Part shown: in pieces, positions 45,842 through 59,012 of the stretch | How the letters are laid out: the number at the start of each line of letters is the position of its first letter | Numbering within the stretch: the first letter of the stretch is position 1 | The notes under the pieces: model-generated | What the model was told of the DNA's origin: nothing | Databases searched by the model: none | What the model saw: only the letters and a program-made list of their open reading frames with translations | Source: Primulina eburnea | Taxonomy: Eukaryota > Streptophyta > Magnoliopsida > Lamiales > Gesneriaceae | Assembly (NCBI RefSeq): GCF_022965805.1 | Contig: NC_133116.1 | Location: 2,604,001-2,668,000 of the forward strand | Direction: 5' to 3' | DNA: 64,000 nt | Translations under genes and position numbers: made by a program

Positions 45842-47716
45842 ATGATAATTAGACGATTGTGACTATCGAAGATATTTTAACAGAAAAATAATAACAAATC
45901 AATCCTACTTGGTCGTTGTCTAAATTTTGATCACATAATTTTTAATATTTTAATGTTATCATATATAATCTAACTTATTATATGTGTAGTATATGCACTA
46001 TTAGATAATTTTATAACAATAAAATATAATATTTAAATAATATATAAAATATTACGCGTACACATTGAGTAAAGTCGGCTGATTAAATGAACATTAAGCT
46101 ATAAACAGATTTAACAGAATTGGTCAATTCATTTATGCATTTATCGTGCGGCGTAATCAAACTCCAAAACGATCCAAATATTAACCATGTCTATCGGGGA
46201 TCGACAAGTTCGACTTAGTTAAATAGACGAGTGTTACATCAAAGTCATGAGTTCGATATTTTTTATCAATATTTTTAAACGTTAATCTGTTTTACATATT
46301 TTATCCGTTGAAGTTTAACCGACTAATATGATTTGTACGATGTTTTACCTAATACACATTGAATGATACCAATTTTTAGTTATATCATCATAAAAATATA
46401 CAGTAATCGAGTAACTATTGTTTTTAGAATTGGACCAGACTGATTGGTTATTTCTTGTATTTAAATTATTTCTTATAGTTGGAATTTTATTTTGGTTATA
46501 TGTACATGATTATTTGAAAAATTGAACTTTGTTAAAAATATTTTTTAGTAGTATTAATGTTTATTTGATTTACTTTTTGTTTAAAAAATATATATATAAT
46601 TATATATGATATGTTGATTATGTATTTGTTATTTAGATTTTAAACTTTAGTATATATATACACGTTATTACATATATATATATATATATATATAATATAA
46701 TATTTTAAACTATACTATATTATTATTTTATATAATGTAAAAGTATTTCGGTCCGATTGTCCGATTGAACAGTTATTTCTAGACAGATCGATTCGGTAAC
46801 TCATGGTAACCACAATATATAATATTATATATTAATGATTTTATAAGACAAACACCTTCTAAAATTAAAATAAATATTCCATTTTTCAAGCTTCCCAGCT
46901 TATGGCAAAGTTTGACTAAGCACAAAAATAAAAACGAAAGCAAGCAAACTTTTCCAGCATAATATTGATTATTCTATAGGTAAGCTTGGATACATGTTCA
47001 TCCATTATGTATATACTACATAGGTTTGAAATTGCACTATTTATTAATTACTATTATTATATAAATTAATTATATGTTATAATAATTTTTGTACTCGAAA
47101 TACTAGATGTAATTCTAGCCTAAACATGGATGGACTTTTTTGAGTTGGGTCACACTATAGACTTTATTTCTGATTAAATGATCTACTAAGCACTATTTGA
47201 TGTTACAATATAGTAGTCAAATGATGCCTAATATTACAGGGGTTTAGAATGAGTAAATAGTACCGAGTGACTTTCTGGAACGTTTTCTTGCATCAAGTTA
47301 TCCACGTTGTTGTCTCACTTGATTTGGTGGATTAGTTGATCTGTAAAAGAGTGATATCAGATCTTAACGGATAATATTATTTATGTTAAGAACATGACCG
47401 ATGGTTGGGAAAGTGTAGAACCGATCTCCAAGATATATAAGACAACACTAACAAATAGACACGTACTTTTCCAGAATCATGTGTCTAACAGCCCGACTCA
47501 GTAACACTCAAATAAATGTACAACGCACTGTCACAGTATAAGAAAATAAAGTTTGACATTGACTAATTGCCGTAACTTTTGGTCTAATAAAAATCACTTA
47601 ATTCTAACATATTATTTTTTCTGCAAATTTATCAAGCCTAAGGAAAAAAACAAAGGGAATGATATTTTTTCTTTTGTCTACTAAATCGTGGAGCAGTGAG
47701 CACTAAGAAATATTTA
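45842..47716. other. AT-rich intergenic DNA
   Basis: No gene seen. A TA microsatellite lies at 46651-46696. A short stretch at 46190-46260 has words resembling tRNA-type A and B boxes (CGACTTAGTTAAATAGACG, GAGTTCGAT) and might be a decayed SINE; this is weak. Confidence 0.5.
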
Positions 47717-48190
47717 GAGCATCTCCAAGACTGTGCCAAAATGGCTTTGTTCCTTCAATGGGGGCTGCAATTTTTTTTTTTATTTGTATTTGTTATAAAT
47801 ATTTGTATTAAAAATTATAAATAATACTTAAATAATAATATAATATTTATTTTATTTTTTAATAATTATATATTTAATCATAAAAATTTAAAAAAAATAA
47901 TTGTTGATTTTTAAAATATTTATTTATTTACGTTAATTATTAATATTTAAAAAATATTTTTATTTAATGATTTTTAATTAATATAATTTAATAAAAATAC
48001 AAAAAATTAATATAACAATATAATTAATTATTAATACATGTAAAATAAAAGAAATATTTCGAGAATATTTTTTTTTTTTTTGTAAGATTTGAAGTGAATG
48101 AGTTGGAGATTGATGTTGTATTTGGTGCAGAAATCGCACTATTTTAGTATAAAATTTGTATTAAAATAAATTTTATGATCAGAGATGACC
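47717..48190. mobile_element. Possible PIF/Harbinger-type MITE
   Basis: The left end, GAGCATCTCCAAG, is a familiar plant transposon terminus and is preceded by TTA (47714-47716). The right end, CAGAGATGACC, is an imperfect inverted match and is followed by TTA (48191-48193). A 3-bp TTA duplication fits PIF/Harbinger. The interior is AT-rich and non-coding. The terminal match is only partial. Confidence 0.4.
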
Positions 48191-49160
48191 TTAGAATTCT
48201 AATTTTACCAAACGATTATATAAATTTTAAAATAATATTATGTTCACCACTAAAAAGGAAAAAGAAAAAGTGTTATCCCTCTTCATTTACAAATTAAAGC
48301 AATAAATGGGTGGTTGCTAAATCCTATATGGGTGCCCCTCAATCCTCATAGGCTTTTTGACTTGGTGAATTGACCAATCAATCTATCAAAAGGATCATCA
48401 ACTCGAGTCTGACTCACCTTTCTTTGCCCCTAAGGAGTAGGGTTTACTTTTTGTCATTTTTTTAATATAAAAATAAATAAAATTAAAATTGAACTAAAAT
48501 ATAGGGATGACATTGAACTAAAAATCTATGGTCAAAATTATTTCATGATTTGATATGTCGTTTAACCCAAATTTATGATTTCTCAAAAATAATTGTTTTT
48601 GTTACCATCACATAAAAAAAATTACAACGATCGGATTTAGTTCTTTCACGTGATGCTCTCAAATTTGTAAAATTGACATGTAAACATTGAAATCTACGGA
48701 ATGAATAACGAGTGAAAATTGGATATCAAATGGTATATGTCAATTTGATATATAACTGCAATGAAAATTATTATTTTTTACGTAAAAATAATTATTCAAG
48801 AGTTGATCTGGATATTTGTCTTATAAAATTAACACGTGAGATAGATATTTGATCTAAGTCATAAAAAATATTAAGATCAAGTTAACCACTTCGCAAAACC
48901 ATATTACATGATACTTACTCTTATCTTACTTGGAGGCATATTACAAAGAATTTTTTAGTTCAAGAATTTTCTGTGTTAGCATTTACATACATGGATGCTT
49001 AACAAAAGTTGCGTGCTACAACTTAATAAATAGTAATGTTTCTTATGGAGCTACCGTGTGCTCTTTCCGAAGCAACCACTCGCCTCTCGGAGTTTGATGT
49101 CTGCGTATGTATCGAGTCTGTAATGTGAAAACTGGTAGTATTATTGATATAGATCGATGA
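48191..49160. other. Intergenic, nothing recognised
   Basis: AT-rich; no coding signal, repeat pair or RNA gene seen. Confidence 0.5.
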
Positions 49161-49162
49161 AA

Positions 49163-49880
49163 GCTCCTTCCCTGGTGGGTTGCTCATGTTCCATGAGTCT
49201 GAGCAAGAGAAATGTTGGGATTTTAGGCGTAAGCAAGAGCTCAACTCATTTAGTCTGTTGGATGAATCGTGCTGCTACACATTACCTCTGTGGGGGAAGG
49301 GGCGGAGGCTGGTTATTAGTTTTTCAAAATTTGCTTGTCTAGCCCTTTCTCAACATACTAACTTGCTTTCCATGTTGGATTTTAGATATTTTAATTTGAG
49401 AGTTAAAGCATGTATTGTCAAAGTTGTTTTTATGTTCACTTATAGTTTGAGGCATATGATCTGAATAATTGGGTGATTTGAAAACCTGTGAGGTGCCTTC
49501 CCGTTTTAGAATTTTGTCACAATTTGAAGTACCAAGAGAAACTATCTTCACTTCGTGCACAACAAGCTAGTAGAAGAAAAGAGTTTCTTGGCAAGGAATT
49601 AGAGGAAATACTACGAGAATACCAAGAAGCTGAGAATGGCATCCCTTTGATCACAAGCGTTCCAACTGACCCACACAGACACGCTGGAACTTATCATATT
49701 GCACATACTAATCGTTTGGACTCTTACAGAGAGAGGGCGTCATTTCCTAGGTGGAACCAAGGTGCTGAAGGAGAAGGGTCGGGGACGAGACTATGACCAA
49801 ACTGGTGCTCGGTACTAGCGGACTTGTCTCGAAAGGAAGCAAGACTCTGACTTCTCACAGATACGACCCCCACGTCGATC
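49163..49880 (+). pseudogene. Exon-like scraps of an unrecognised gene
   Basis: Two pieces look coding. The first (49163-49311) reads SSFPGGLLMFHESEQEKCWD, then DESCCYTLPLWGKGRR, and ends at a donor-like GGCTG|GTTATT. The second (about 49515-49796) reads KYQEKLSSLRAQQASRRKEF, GKELEEILREYQEAENGIP, PTDPHRHAGTYH and SYRERASFPRW, then shifts frame: a further arginine/glycine-rich stretch continues in another frame to about 49880. The second piece resembles a basic, helical, repeated-charge plant protein, but I cannot name the family. No start codon, upstream exons or promoter are seen, so I take it as a decayed gene fragment. Confidence 0.4.
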
Positions 49881-51017
49881 AGACATTGTGTCTAAAATTG
49901 TTGGCAGTTGGAGAATAACAAATTCTTATATATTGCTTCTTGAAATATTTTTGATCCGGTATTGCAAGTCATCAACTACGTCATGTTAAGGTTCATGGTA
50001 AGAAGAAAATGTTTACAGGTTACTTTATGATATGTAAGACGTTTATTTTGAAAACAAATGGTTAGAGATGATGACTGCTACTATCTTGGTTCTCTCATTA
50101 AGTTCCCATGTACATCATGCGACAGCAAATTTGAAACGACGAGACGGTAAGTGTCGATGAATTTCTCATACGCTCTTAAATATTGAATCAAGCACACTTT
50201 AAATAACAATGACATTAAAACCCATAAATAACAATGACATTAAAAACCCATAATTCTTTTTTTACCAACTCTGAATTAATGGTAAAAGAACGCAAGAAAC
50301 GCCACATACGCCATGCTCTTCAATACATGTTTTAAAGGAACATTAACCTACAGGTTCGGTTAACACCTTAACCACCAAAAAAGAAAAGAAAAGAATATTA
50401 CGCCACCGTTGATACAACCACTCGTATCGCATAAAAGTGCTTTTATAGACAACGATCCTTGGGATTAGAGCAAACATTAAATATTTTACTTTTACAAAAT
50501 TTAGATTTTCCTTATTTTTTCATTTAATCACCCTTGACAGAGTCGTACAGCATAAACGGTCAAATGATCTTGTACAGCTTAGGAATCAGTAAAACTGAAA
50601 ACAGGAGACTACACAGTATGATCCAGAAATAAGTAGACATATTTTTCAAATATCATTTGCAAGCAATTCTTTTATGTTACACAAGACAATACATAATATC
50701 AATGGTCAATTTACACAATTCCATGCCATGAAATTTGAAGTATTACTACTTTACTCATACAATGCAATATTCTTGATATCAACGGACAACCATTCTAAAT
50801 TGCAACAGTTTTTTTGCCAACCAAAATTTTGCTAAATTGGGAAATAATTTTTTTAAAAAAAGCAGCACATGGAATGATAACCTAACTTCCAAAGCCAAGG
50901 CGGTGGACCTCACGGATATTGAGACTTCCAAACACCAGCTGTTAATATCCGCCAACAAATCTGCTCAATAGTGATGGCTTTCTTTAAAAAAAAATACAAG
51001 TACACCATTCGAAGGCT
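49881..51017. other. Intergenic; 3' side of NUP1
   Basis: AT-rich, no gene recognised; the part next to 51018 is the probable 3' untranslated region of NUP1. A 20-odd-bp phrase around ACCCATAAATAACAATGACA is repeated at about 50200-50250. Confidence 0.45.
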
Positions 51018-54000
51018 TCACCTCTTCCGGTTCTTATTTCTATTTACTTTGACAAACTTTCGATTCGATTTGTCAGCACCACCACTCCCCAATGAGAAAC
51101 TACCACCATTATTGAATTCTAGGCTACCTGAAGCCTGAAAGGTAGATGGATTTAGTGGAGCAATTTGATTTTGTTGGCCGCTAAATTGGAAAGGATTTGA
51201 CAAGGGTGGAGCTGCTGATCCAAACATAAAGCCAGCAGGGGGAGGAGAAATGGTTGGTTGACCAAATATAGGAATAGAAGGTGCAGAGGATTGCACTGGA
51301 TCCTCAGCCATGCTGTCTTCGGCATTCATTTGGTCACCGCCACTTGGAGACGCTGTAAAACTAGGTGGTCTATTACCAAATATTGGCTGGTTAAGGGAAA
51401 CAGAGGGTAAAGAAAATGCAGGAGAAGATGTCGAAAATGGAAAAATTGGGCTGGATGAGGAACCAGACTGTGAACTAAAAACTGTGGATGTAGCATTTGC
51501 AGGAGCAGTGGTAGAAGCCGACGTCCCAAATGAAAATACACTGGATGGAGAAGAAGTAGTAAATGTTGAACTAAAGGCCAAAGACTTCGGACTTTCCCAA
51601 GTAGAGCCAAATATGTTTAAAGCTGCTGGTGTGGAAGCTGAAGAGCTAGCACCAAAATTAAATATACCAGATGTGCCAATGCTCGAAGAGCTAGCGTTGT
51701 TAGTTACTGAAGTTGCCACGGAATCATCACCATAACTGACTACTGGGGGAGTGACACCATTTGTCGAGCCAACTGCACTGACTGGATCAGCGGAGGAACT
51801 TAAACCTAAACCAAAACCAAATATGCCAGGGGTAGCAGGGGCGTTCAAGCTGACTGCACTGTCACCTGATAAAGTGGAGTTTGCACCAAATTTGCCAACA
51901 CTCGATGTTGGTCCACTACCAGATTTAACCATGCTGGTCTCTGATGAGGAAGCTGAAGTAGTAAAGCCCAAACTTTGGTTTGGATTAAACTGGGGATGGG
52001 ACAGGGAAGTGGTCAAAGACATGCTGCCACTCATCTTAAGGGAAGGTAATGACCCAGACGCACTGATTGGAATGGATGTACTCTGCGAGACAAGTCCAAA
52101 ATCAGGCACTGAAGATTTATTGGCAGTTGCAGGAAGAAAACCTTGAAAATTATTTGCAGATGAATTACTAGGGCCACTTCCAGAGTTTTTAGCCACAAAT
52201 GGTGTAACAGCTGAATGCATTGCACTAGAGCTGCCAGTATTTGGTTCTTTCTCAGCTTTGTTCTTTAGCTCAGACACTTCTGAGATAGTAGTAGTTGATG
52301 GTGCAAGTAATGCACTGGATGGATCCACAGAGGCACCAAAATTGAAAACAGATACAGCTGCATTTGACCGAAAACTATTGTCATTGGAAGAGGAAGTGTT
52401 GCTATTGCCGAAGCCAGTAAAGCCAAAGCTTGCCATGCTGGTCGAAGAGGTAGCGTTGGTGCTGGCCCCCATCCAGCTAAAGCTTGCCATGCTGGTTGAA
52501 GAGGTTAAAGGACTAGAGATAGCTGTCGATATCTGATTTGCATCATGAGAAGAAGTTATGGTAAATGACACTGCGGGAGCCCTAGAAATAAGGGGCCCAT
52601 TTGATACAAATGGTGCATTATGAGCCTTTCCATTTGCATCTCTTGTCTTCAAAGGATCAAGGGATACAACTTGATCAGACTCGGGTGTTTCCATCTTAGA
52701 GCCATCAGCAGTAGAAACAGCCTTCAATAAGCTGCACATGAAGTCAGCATACTTCAAAACAAAGATAAAGTGGGAATAACACTGGTTAGAGGGGAAGCTG
52801 GAGAACAATTTTCCGGTTTCGCCAATGACAGCTTTTGCCAAGAATTGTTAATAATGCCACGTGAGTCCTAATATACCTAAGGTGGCGCAACACAGTTCAT
52901 TCACCAAGTCTAGAAGCATCATCATCATCACACGACTCGTGAGTAAAAAAAAACATCACACAACTAAAAATAACACAAGGTTAATAGCAAATATTGAGGC
53001 ACATCCAACTTCCTTTCTAAAAAAACCACGAGGCAGGGAAACAGTGAAATAACAAGCAATGGAACAGTTGGAACTGAAAACCAGTTCCAGATAAGTATTG
53101 GCGGTCACTACTAACCTGATAGAGTTCTCAGACTTAGATTCTGGTTTCACATTGACTGATACCGAAGGCAACGGAGGAGTATTATCAACAGCTTGAGAGC
53201 CCAATCTGAACCCGGAAACTGAATCATTAGTTCCATTTGCTTTTTCAAACGAAATGACCGACTGAGAAAGAACATCTGATTGGATTGCTATATTTTCTCT
53301 CTCTGAAAAAGAGAGAGAAATGCCATCATTTCCTGTTTCAATCATGGGAGCTCTAGGATTACTGCTTTCAGTTGTTTTGCTTGATACAACAGGTAACTTC
53401 GCTTCTGGTTGACTAGTAGTTTTCAAATGTTTGGGTTCTTCATTATCAGAGCGTTTGTTTCCGAGAGTATGTGCATTAGGCGGTCCTCTCCCTTCTGCCA
53501 AAGGTCTAGTTGCAAGCCCATAAGAATGTTCATCATCATCCAGCTCCAAAAAATCCTACAAACACAGCAATAAATTATAAGTCCATATTTGGATAAAAGA
53601 ATATCAAATTTAATTGAAAACTGGTTTGTTTCAGCCATCGGAACAAGATAGATATAAATCAAGGCAGTCAAAGATGCACAATTCGGCATCGAGCCATAAA
53701 GCTCAAAAGCACAAACATAAACTAAAATTGCACCGTAAAAAGAATATCAATGAGTAACAGCAAGCAACTCAAATAAAGAGAAACATGAAGAAAAAAATTA
53801 TTTCTGACAAGTTAAAGGAGACAACACAAACCTCTTGCGCACTCATCCTAAATGCACTCTTAGTTTGAGGACGTTCAGCTACACTATTTTTTACTGCTGA
53901 ATCAGCAGTTATACTGGGGCTAGGAATCGAAGAGGACTCAAGAAATTCATTCTTCACTGCAGGATTCAACATGGCAGAGACTATTACAGTTTCTTTATCG

Positions 54001-57000
54001 CCATTTTCAACCTTTCCGGTCCTTTCAAAAGTAGAATCTCGGTCATGAGATAAAGCGACATCAGACCTATCCTCCAACTTTTGATCATCTTGAACAGCCA
54101 GCAGCAACTTCGAAGAATCTACATCCTCCATGCTCCTGAGAGCTTGTCCACGAAGCATACTGGGTGTCAATCTAAAAGTGGATTTCTCTCGCACAGTAGC
54201 CAGCTTAGATTCAGATGACTTTTCCTTTGGAGTCAACTTTTCAAGATGCTGCAAAATTCTTGCAGCAACCTCAGTAGATTTGGAAGAGACACAAGCATAA
54301 CTGGCACTTGGAATGCTGTCATCCTCATTTTGCCCAGCAATTTTTGAGACCCTATTTTTCTGTTCAACAACTAAAGGAAGCTTTTGCTTTGAAGTCACCA
54401 GTGCAAGATCAGAACCACTTTCCACTCCATGTGCCATCACAGGAATTTTAGAAGCTAATAGATAAGGTTTCTGCCTGAGTCTCCGCATGGGACCAACAGA
54501 CCCAGGATCATCATCTAAGACCGAACTCCTGCGTTTCAAGGTCTGATACACAAATTGGTAACATAATAAATGAACAAAAATTAAAAGAAGAGAGAATCAA
54601 GCTCTAAAGTTCAAAATTTTAAAAACAATAGATCTACCATTGACTTGGCTTCCATTCTTTCATTTTGCTCCACTAGAGAAGAAGATGATGAGGGTATTGA
54701 CAGTCCACCGTAGAAATTGTTGGTCGATCCGATTTCCTAAAATCAGCCGAAGGAGAAAAATTAACTCCAAAAATTACTTCTATTTTGCAGATGCAAATTG
54801 CAAGACGTGTAACCTTTTTAATGGAAATTGGATGAACTCTAGAATATGGGGTACGAGCCATGTTGTAAATCGCCGATCTGCCTCGAGATTTTGGAGTTAC
54901 AAAACCATTTTTAGGATCACCACGGCCAACAGAAGTAGTCATATTCAATGACATGTTGGGAGATTTGGAAGCGAGAGGTACATTAGAAAGCAATCCTGCA
55001 TCTTCTCTACGAACTTGATTACGAGTCCCTAAGTTTGATGGGGATATTTTAGAAGGTCTATGGCCCATGTAAGCTTTTGCAAGTTCAGCTGGAGGCGCCA
55101 TATCATCCTCAATGACCTGGAGGTATTTTTTTCAGTTTGCTACCTAAAAACCTTGAAGATGCTACAACATAGCTATAAACATCATCAAGAAACACAAGCA
55201 CAAAAGACAGCATGCCGCGCGTGTTGGACAATGGAGTATGTGAGTGGTGTGGAATTTAACTTACTGTTGAATTTATAATAGGAGATGACATAACCCTCAA
55301 CGATCTATCCTCGACCTGCATACGTTCTTCCGACAGACTACTTGCAAATGGTTGATGCCTTTCAAAATCTGGTGCTCCTCCTTCACTTTTTTTGGGACCA
55401 ACACTGGGTGATTCTACAGCAGCCCTTGATTGCAATAGTCCTGTCAGATGATCGATCTCAGACCTGCATAAGGAAAGCATATTCTTCTAAAAAATCATTT
55501 AAAAAAAAAACGTGTAAAAAATATACTTAGGCACTGTATATTAAATATTATAACTCCTACAGTTGCATAGGCAGGACAACAACATTAAGTTGTCATATCA
55601 TAAACAAAGTTAATTCTCAGGAACAACACATTGAAACAATTAGTTACAAAGAAGTGATATCAAATCCTGAACAGTGAAATTACACATCACACATTCGTCC
55701 ACATCCCACATCAGCAGCAGACACTTCAGTTTAAAACAAAGGCAGATAATTCCCTCCTGGTCCTTGTTTGTGGCACCGCATATAAGAAATTTTCAAAAAC
55801 TTGCTATAGGAACACAATCTCAACTACAAGATAAACGAATACAAAAGTAACATTTCCAACAAACAAAGACAGCTTGAAAAATAATTCAGCATGAATGACA
55901 ATACATTCTTTCAAGAAATTACCTGCTAAAAGTCTTCTGCTTCAGCAATTGCTCGAGCTCAGAGATTCCATCATCAGCTGAACCACATAACAACAGGCTG
56001 CTAGTACCACCTCCGCACTTTAGCACATCGCACTAATTATTCAACAATTGAAACAAAAAATGGACAAAAACTAAAGATTTGAGATAAATAGATAACCATA
56101 GATATAGGACAAATGGAATTAAATGTGGAAGGAAGATGATAGGGGGGCTGAAAACAACTGAACATTTCAGTACCCGGGTCTAATAGGCTTGCCTTACAAA
56201 CAAAGTACAACCTAAAAGACAACATGGATTGCTCTCATATACATTTTGTTTATAATAATTTCATTAAATATTACATTTTTTACATGAGTTAAATAATATT
56301 TCATCCATCTGAGTTCTCAGCAAGAGTCCAATTGAAAAGCACAAACATCGCTTCCTACAACCATATCGCCTCTCACTACATGGATCAGCTCAAACTCACC
56401 ATGCACTCGACGATTCAACAACATCGACAATTCTACTTCCTATAATTGCTAATTTAGATACTTTATGGGATCCAGTTACAAATAATGCACAATTATCATA
56501 AAATAACTCCCATACTTTTAGATGAACCCATCTTAAAACATCTCCTTTCATTCTAGCAGAATTTTATCCAGCACTTGCAAAAAGGAATTAGTATAGAACA
56601 AACTAGCTAGAACAATTTTCTGTAAATCCACGCTGTACGTGATTTTGACAATTCATAACAAGATCACTGCAACACCAAAATAAAATCTCCAGACTGCACT
56701 AGAAAACATAGACAACAATTTCTGAACAGTGATACAAACAAATGCCATAGAAAATAAAGCTTAAAACAAAGGAATGCATGACTTACATCAGAAATTGCCA
56801 CCTGAATCTCATCACTCAAAGGACAATTTACCTCTGTTCACATCAGAAGACATGTGTCATCAGTCAATTACTGCCTACATCATGTAAGACCTAGGAAGAA
56901 CAGCAGATGGCAAAAGTAGGAGTAAGGTAGAAAGAACAATTTAGCTTTTATTTTATGATTTGTGAGTTTGTATGGGAGGAAGTCTTATGAGTTATAATAC

Positions 57001-58278
57001 ATACTTTATGGTACTTATGAATGAGTTTCGTTTTGTTATTTTAGGGGATAAAAATAGTTAGGCAGAGTTTGGATTCAGAAGTTGTTGCTTAAAAAAACTA
57101 TTAAATAAATCCAACTTTTTAAAGTTTTTATTAAAAAAAACAGTAGCGGTTTTTCTCATTTAGATAAATGTTGAAACGTGCTTTTATTTTTATTTAAATA
57201 AGAGTAGATGCAAAAGCCCAAAAACTAGAAATTCTAGCTTCTAAAAAAACTTTTTAAAACAGCTTTTGTGGAATATCATACCACATGGCAGTTGTGGAGT
57301 ATCACTTTTTTCAGGGCGACCTCCATACATGAAATATAGCACAACCATGTCATCCACATGGCAGTTGTGGAATATCATACCAATTGACAATGATTGAATT
57401 CTGTGAACATGTTCAAAAATTAGAGTATATGCCAGCAGAGCGTAGGCCGTAGCATACCCTGATATTCCACAACTGGGGGAAAAACATATCTCCTTAGAAA
57501 GTTCCAATACAATCAATTTCAATATGGCTTCAGAAACAAACAAGTATAGCAATTGAAAGTCCATCTCGGCGACTTTCTAAATTTTACCCGAAAAACTACT
57601 GACAGAAATGAGGAATTAAAAAACAAATAACCTCGGGAAGGTCAAGTAAACTCATTTAAGATGAATACAATAATCACAAATCGAAAAAGAATTCTTCTGT
57701 ATAACACATCTAAATCCTACAAAACAGTTGAAATATTGTCGATGATTAAACTTTAGGTATATCCTCAAGCCAAGTCCATATTTTTCAACGAGATAAAGCT
57801 ATTCACCACTCGACCAGACAAAGGAGATTTAAGTTTCCCAATTATATAATTAAAAGATACGATGAACACATAACACAAAAGTAGTCGGACAAACCTAAAT
57901 TAAATCTCAAAACCAAGTAACCTTAGCTAATCACACGACAGCATGAAAAAAAAATTGAAAGAAGAAAATGAAAAAATCAACTCAGCTACCTTGTGCCTGC
58001 GGAGGCGGCGGAGGTAGGCGTTTGCGAAAAACCGAGGAGAAGAAGCGGCGAGCCCCATATGATATAAGCTTGGAGGCAGGATCCACCACGAGCTTCGCGA
58101 ACAAGCCAGGGTTTTTACTGCTACCATTGTATGAATTGCTGATTCCCGCAGTGAGGGGACGATCGTAAGGCGTCGTAGGGAGGTGCGCTCTGCGGAAGGG
58201 CTTCTTTCGGAACTTACCTCCTGCTCCAACGCCGCCGTATGCGGCGGCCGAGACTCCGTCTTCACTCGACGTCGCCAT
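51018..58278 (-). CDS. NUP1: Nuclear pore complex protein NUP1/NUP136
   Basis: This is the plant nuclear-basket nucleoporin, functional counterpart of animal Nup153, acting in mRNA export and nuclear shape. Nine minus-strand exons join without a break: 58278-57990, 56833-56787, 56017-55923, 55463-55265, 55116-54814, 54736-54638, 54542-53832, 53555-53116 and 52731-51018, giving 1,298 residues, close to the Arabidopsis length. The N-terminus is basic (GGKFRKKPFRRAHLPTTPYD, then KLISYGARRFFSSVFRKRL). The middle holds conserved blocks LAKAYMGHRPSKISPSNLG, NGFVTPKSRGRSAIYNMART, LKRRSSVLDDDPGSVGPMRR and LTPSMLRGQALRSM. Exon 9 is the serine-rich FG-repeat domain (FGFG, FNFGAS, FSFGTS, IFGQP) and ends basic after GSFSLGSGG. 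Intron 1 (1.15 kb) carries repeats described separately. A cryptic stop in each intron supports these joins. Confidence 0.95.
57057..57267. mobile_element. Possible hAT-like MITE remnant in NUP1 intron 1
   Basis: The text from GAGTTTGGATTCAGAAGTTG to AGAAATTCTAGCTTC with poly-A/T tracts resembles common plant short hAT elements. I could not define matching ends or a target duplication. Confidence 0.25.
57266..57475. repeat. Direct and inverted repeats in NUP1 intron 1
   Basis: CCACATGGCAGTTGTGGA occurs at 57281-57298 and 57354-57371. TTGTGGAATATCATACCA occurs at 57266-57283 and 57365-57382. CAGTTGTGGAATATCA at 57362-57377 is repeated in exact inverted form at 57460-57475, with an 82-nt loop. 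Confidence 0.85.
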
Positions 58279-59012
58279 TTAATAGTTCAAGTTCGGGAGA
58301 GAAGTAATTGAAGACGAGTGGGTGGAGAAGCGAGACAGAAACGGAGGCCCAATTTTAGGGTTTTTATTTTGCTCACTGAAAGCGATTGTTGTGCGTACAA
58401 ATATTAATATCAATGTTCTTTATTATTTTGTCAGGTTTCTTTTTTCTCCCCATAAAGTTTATAGTAATTTTTAAAAATTATTTTATAAAATAAATAAATA
58501 TTCATTTTTTGTTTAATATTTAATTTGCCTAAATAATTTAAAATTTTCTAACCAAGTTTCATTTTGATTTTTTTATGTTTGTTTTCATTTAGAGAAATTA
58601 AATTCAAATTAATTAAGATTTTTAAATATAAATTTTTATATATTAATACAAATATTTCAAGTATTTGACATTTCAACCCTCATGATGCATGTATACACAA
58701 GCACAAGTCCATTCCACTAAACCAACTAGATTCGAAAACAGACGCTGGGAATTTTTAACTGTGAACAAAATCCATATTTGAACCAACCAAAGGTTCAAAT
58801 CAAGGAAAATAATTAAAGGGATTTTCTTTCCGTCTTAAATGATGTGTTCTTGATGCAAACAGAAAACAGTCATAACCGAATCCAGATTCGTCCCGGAGAA
58901 AACCTGAGCAAGGCTGATTCACAATCGACTATACAGCTATAGCAGCATCACAGCCATTTCATCTGAAGTGATCGAAAATGAACGAGAAAAAAATGGAGTG
59001 GTGTTTTGAAGG
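58279..59012. other. NUP1 promoter and CDPK 3' region
   Basis: About 730 bp between two minus-strand genes. The part near 58279 should hold the NUP1 promoter and leader; the part near 59012 the CDPK 3' untranslated region. No TATA box stands out. Confidence 0.5.

Noticed and set aside
46190..46260. Possible tRNA-derived SINE
   Set aside because: A-box and B-box resemblances are weak, with no poly(A) tail or target duplication found.
51310..52536. Plus-strand open frames opposite NUP1 exon 9
   Set aside because: Low-complexity FG/Ser-rich coding creates long open antisense frames; no domain is recognisable in them.
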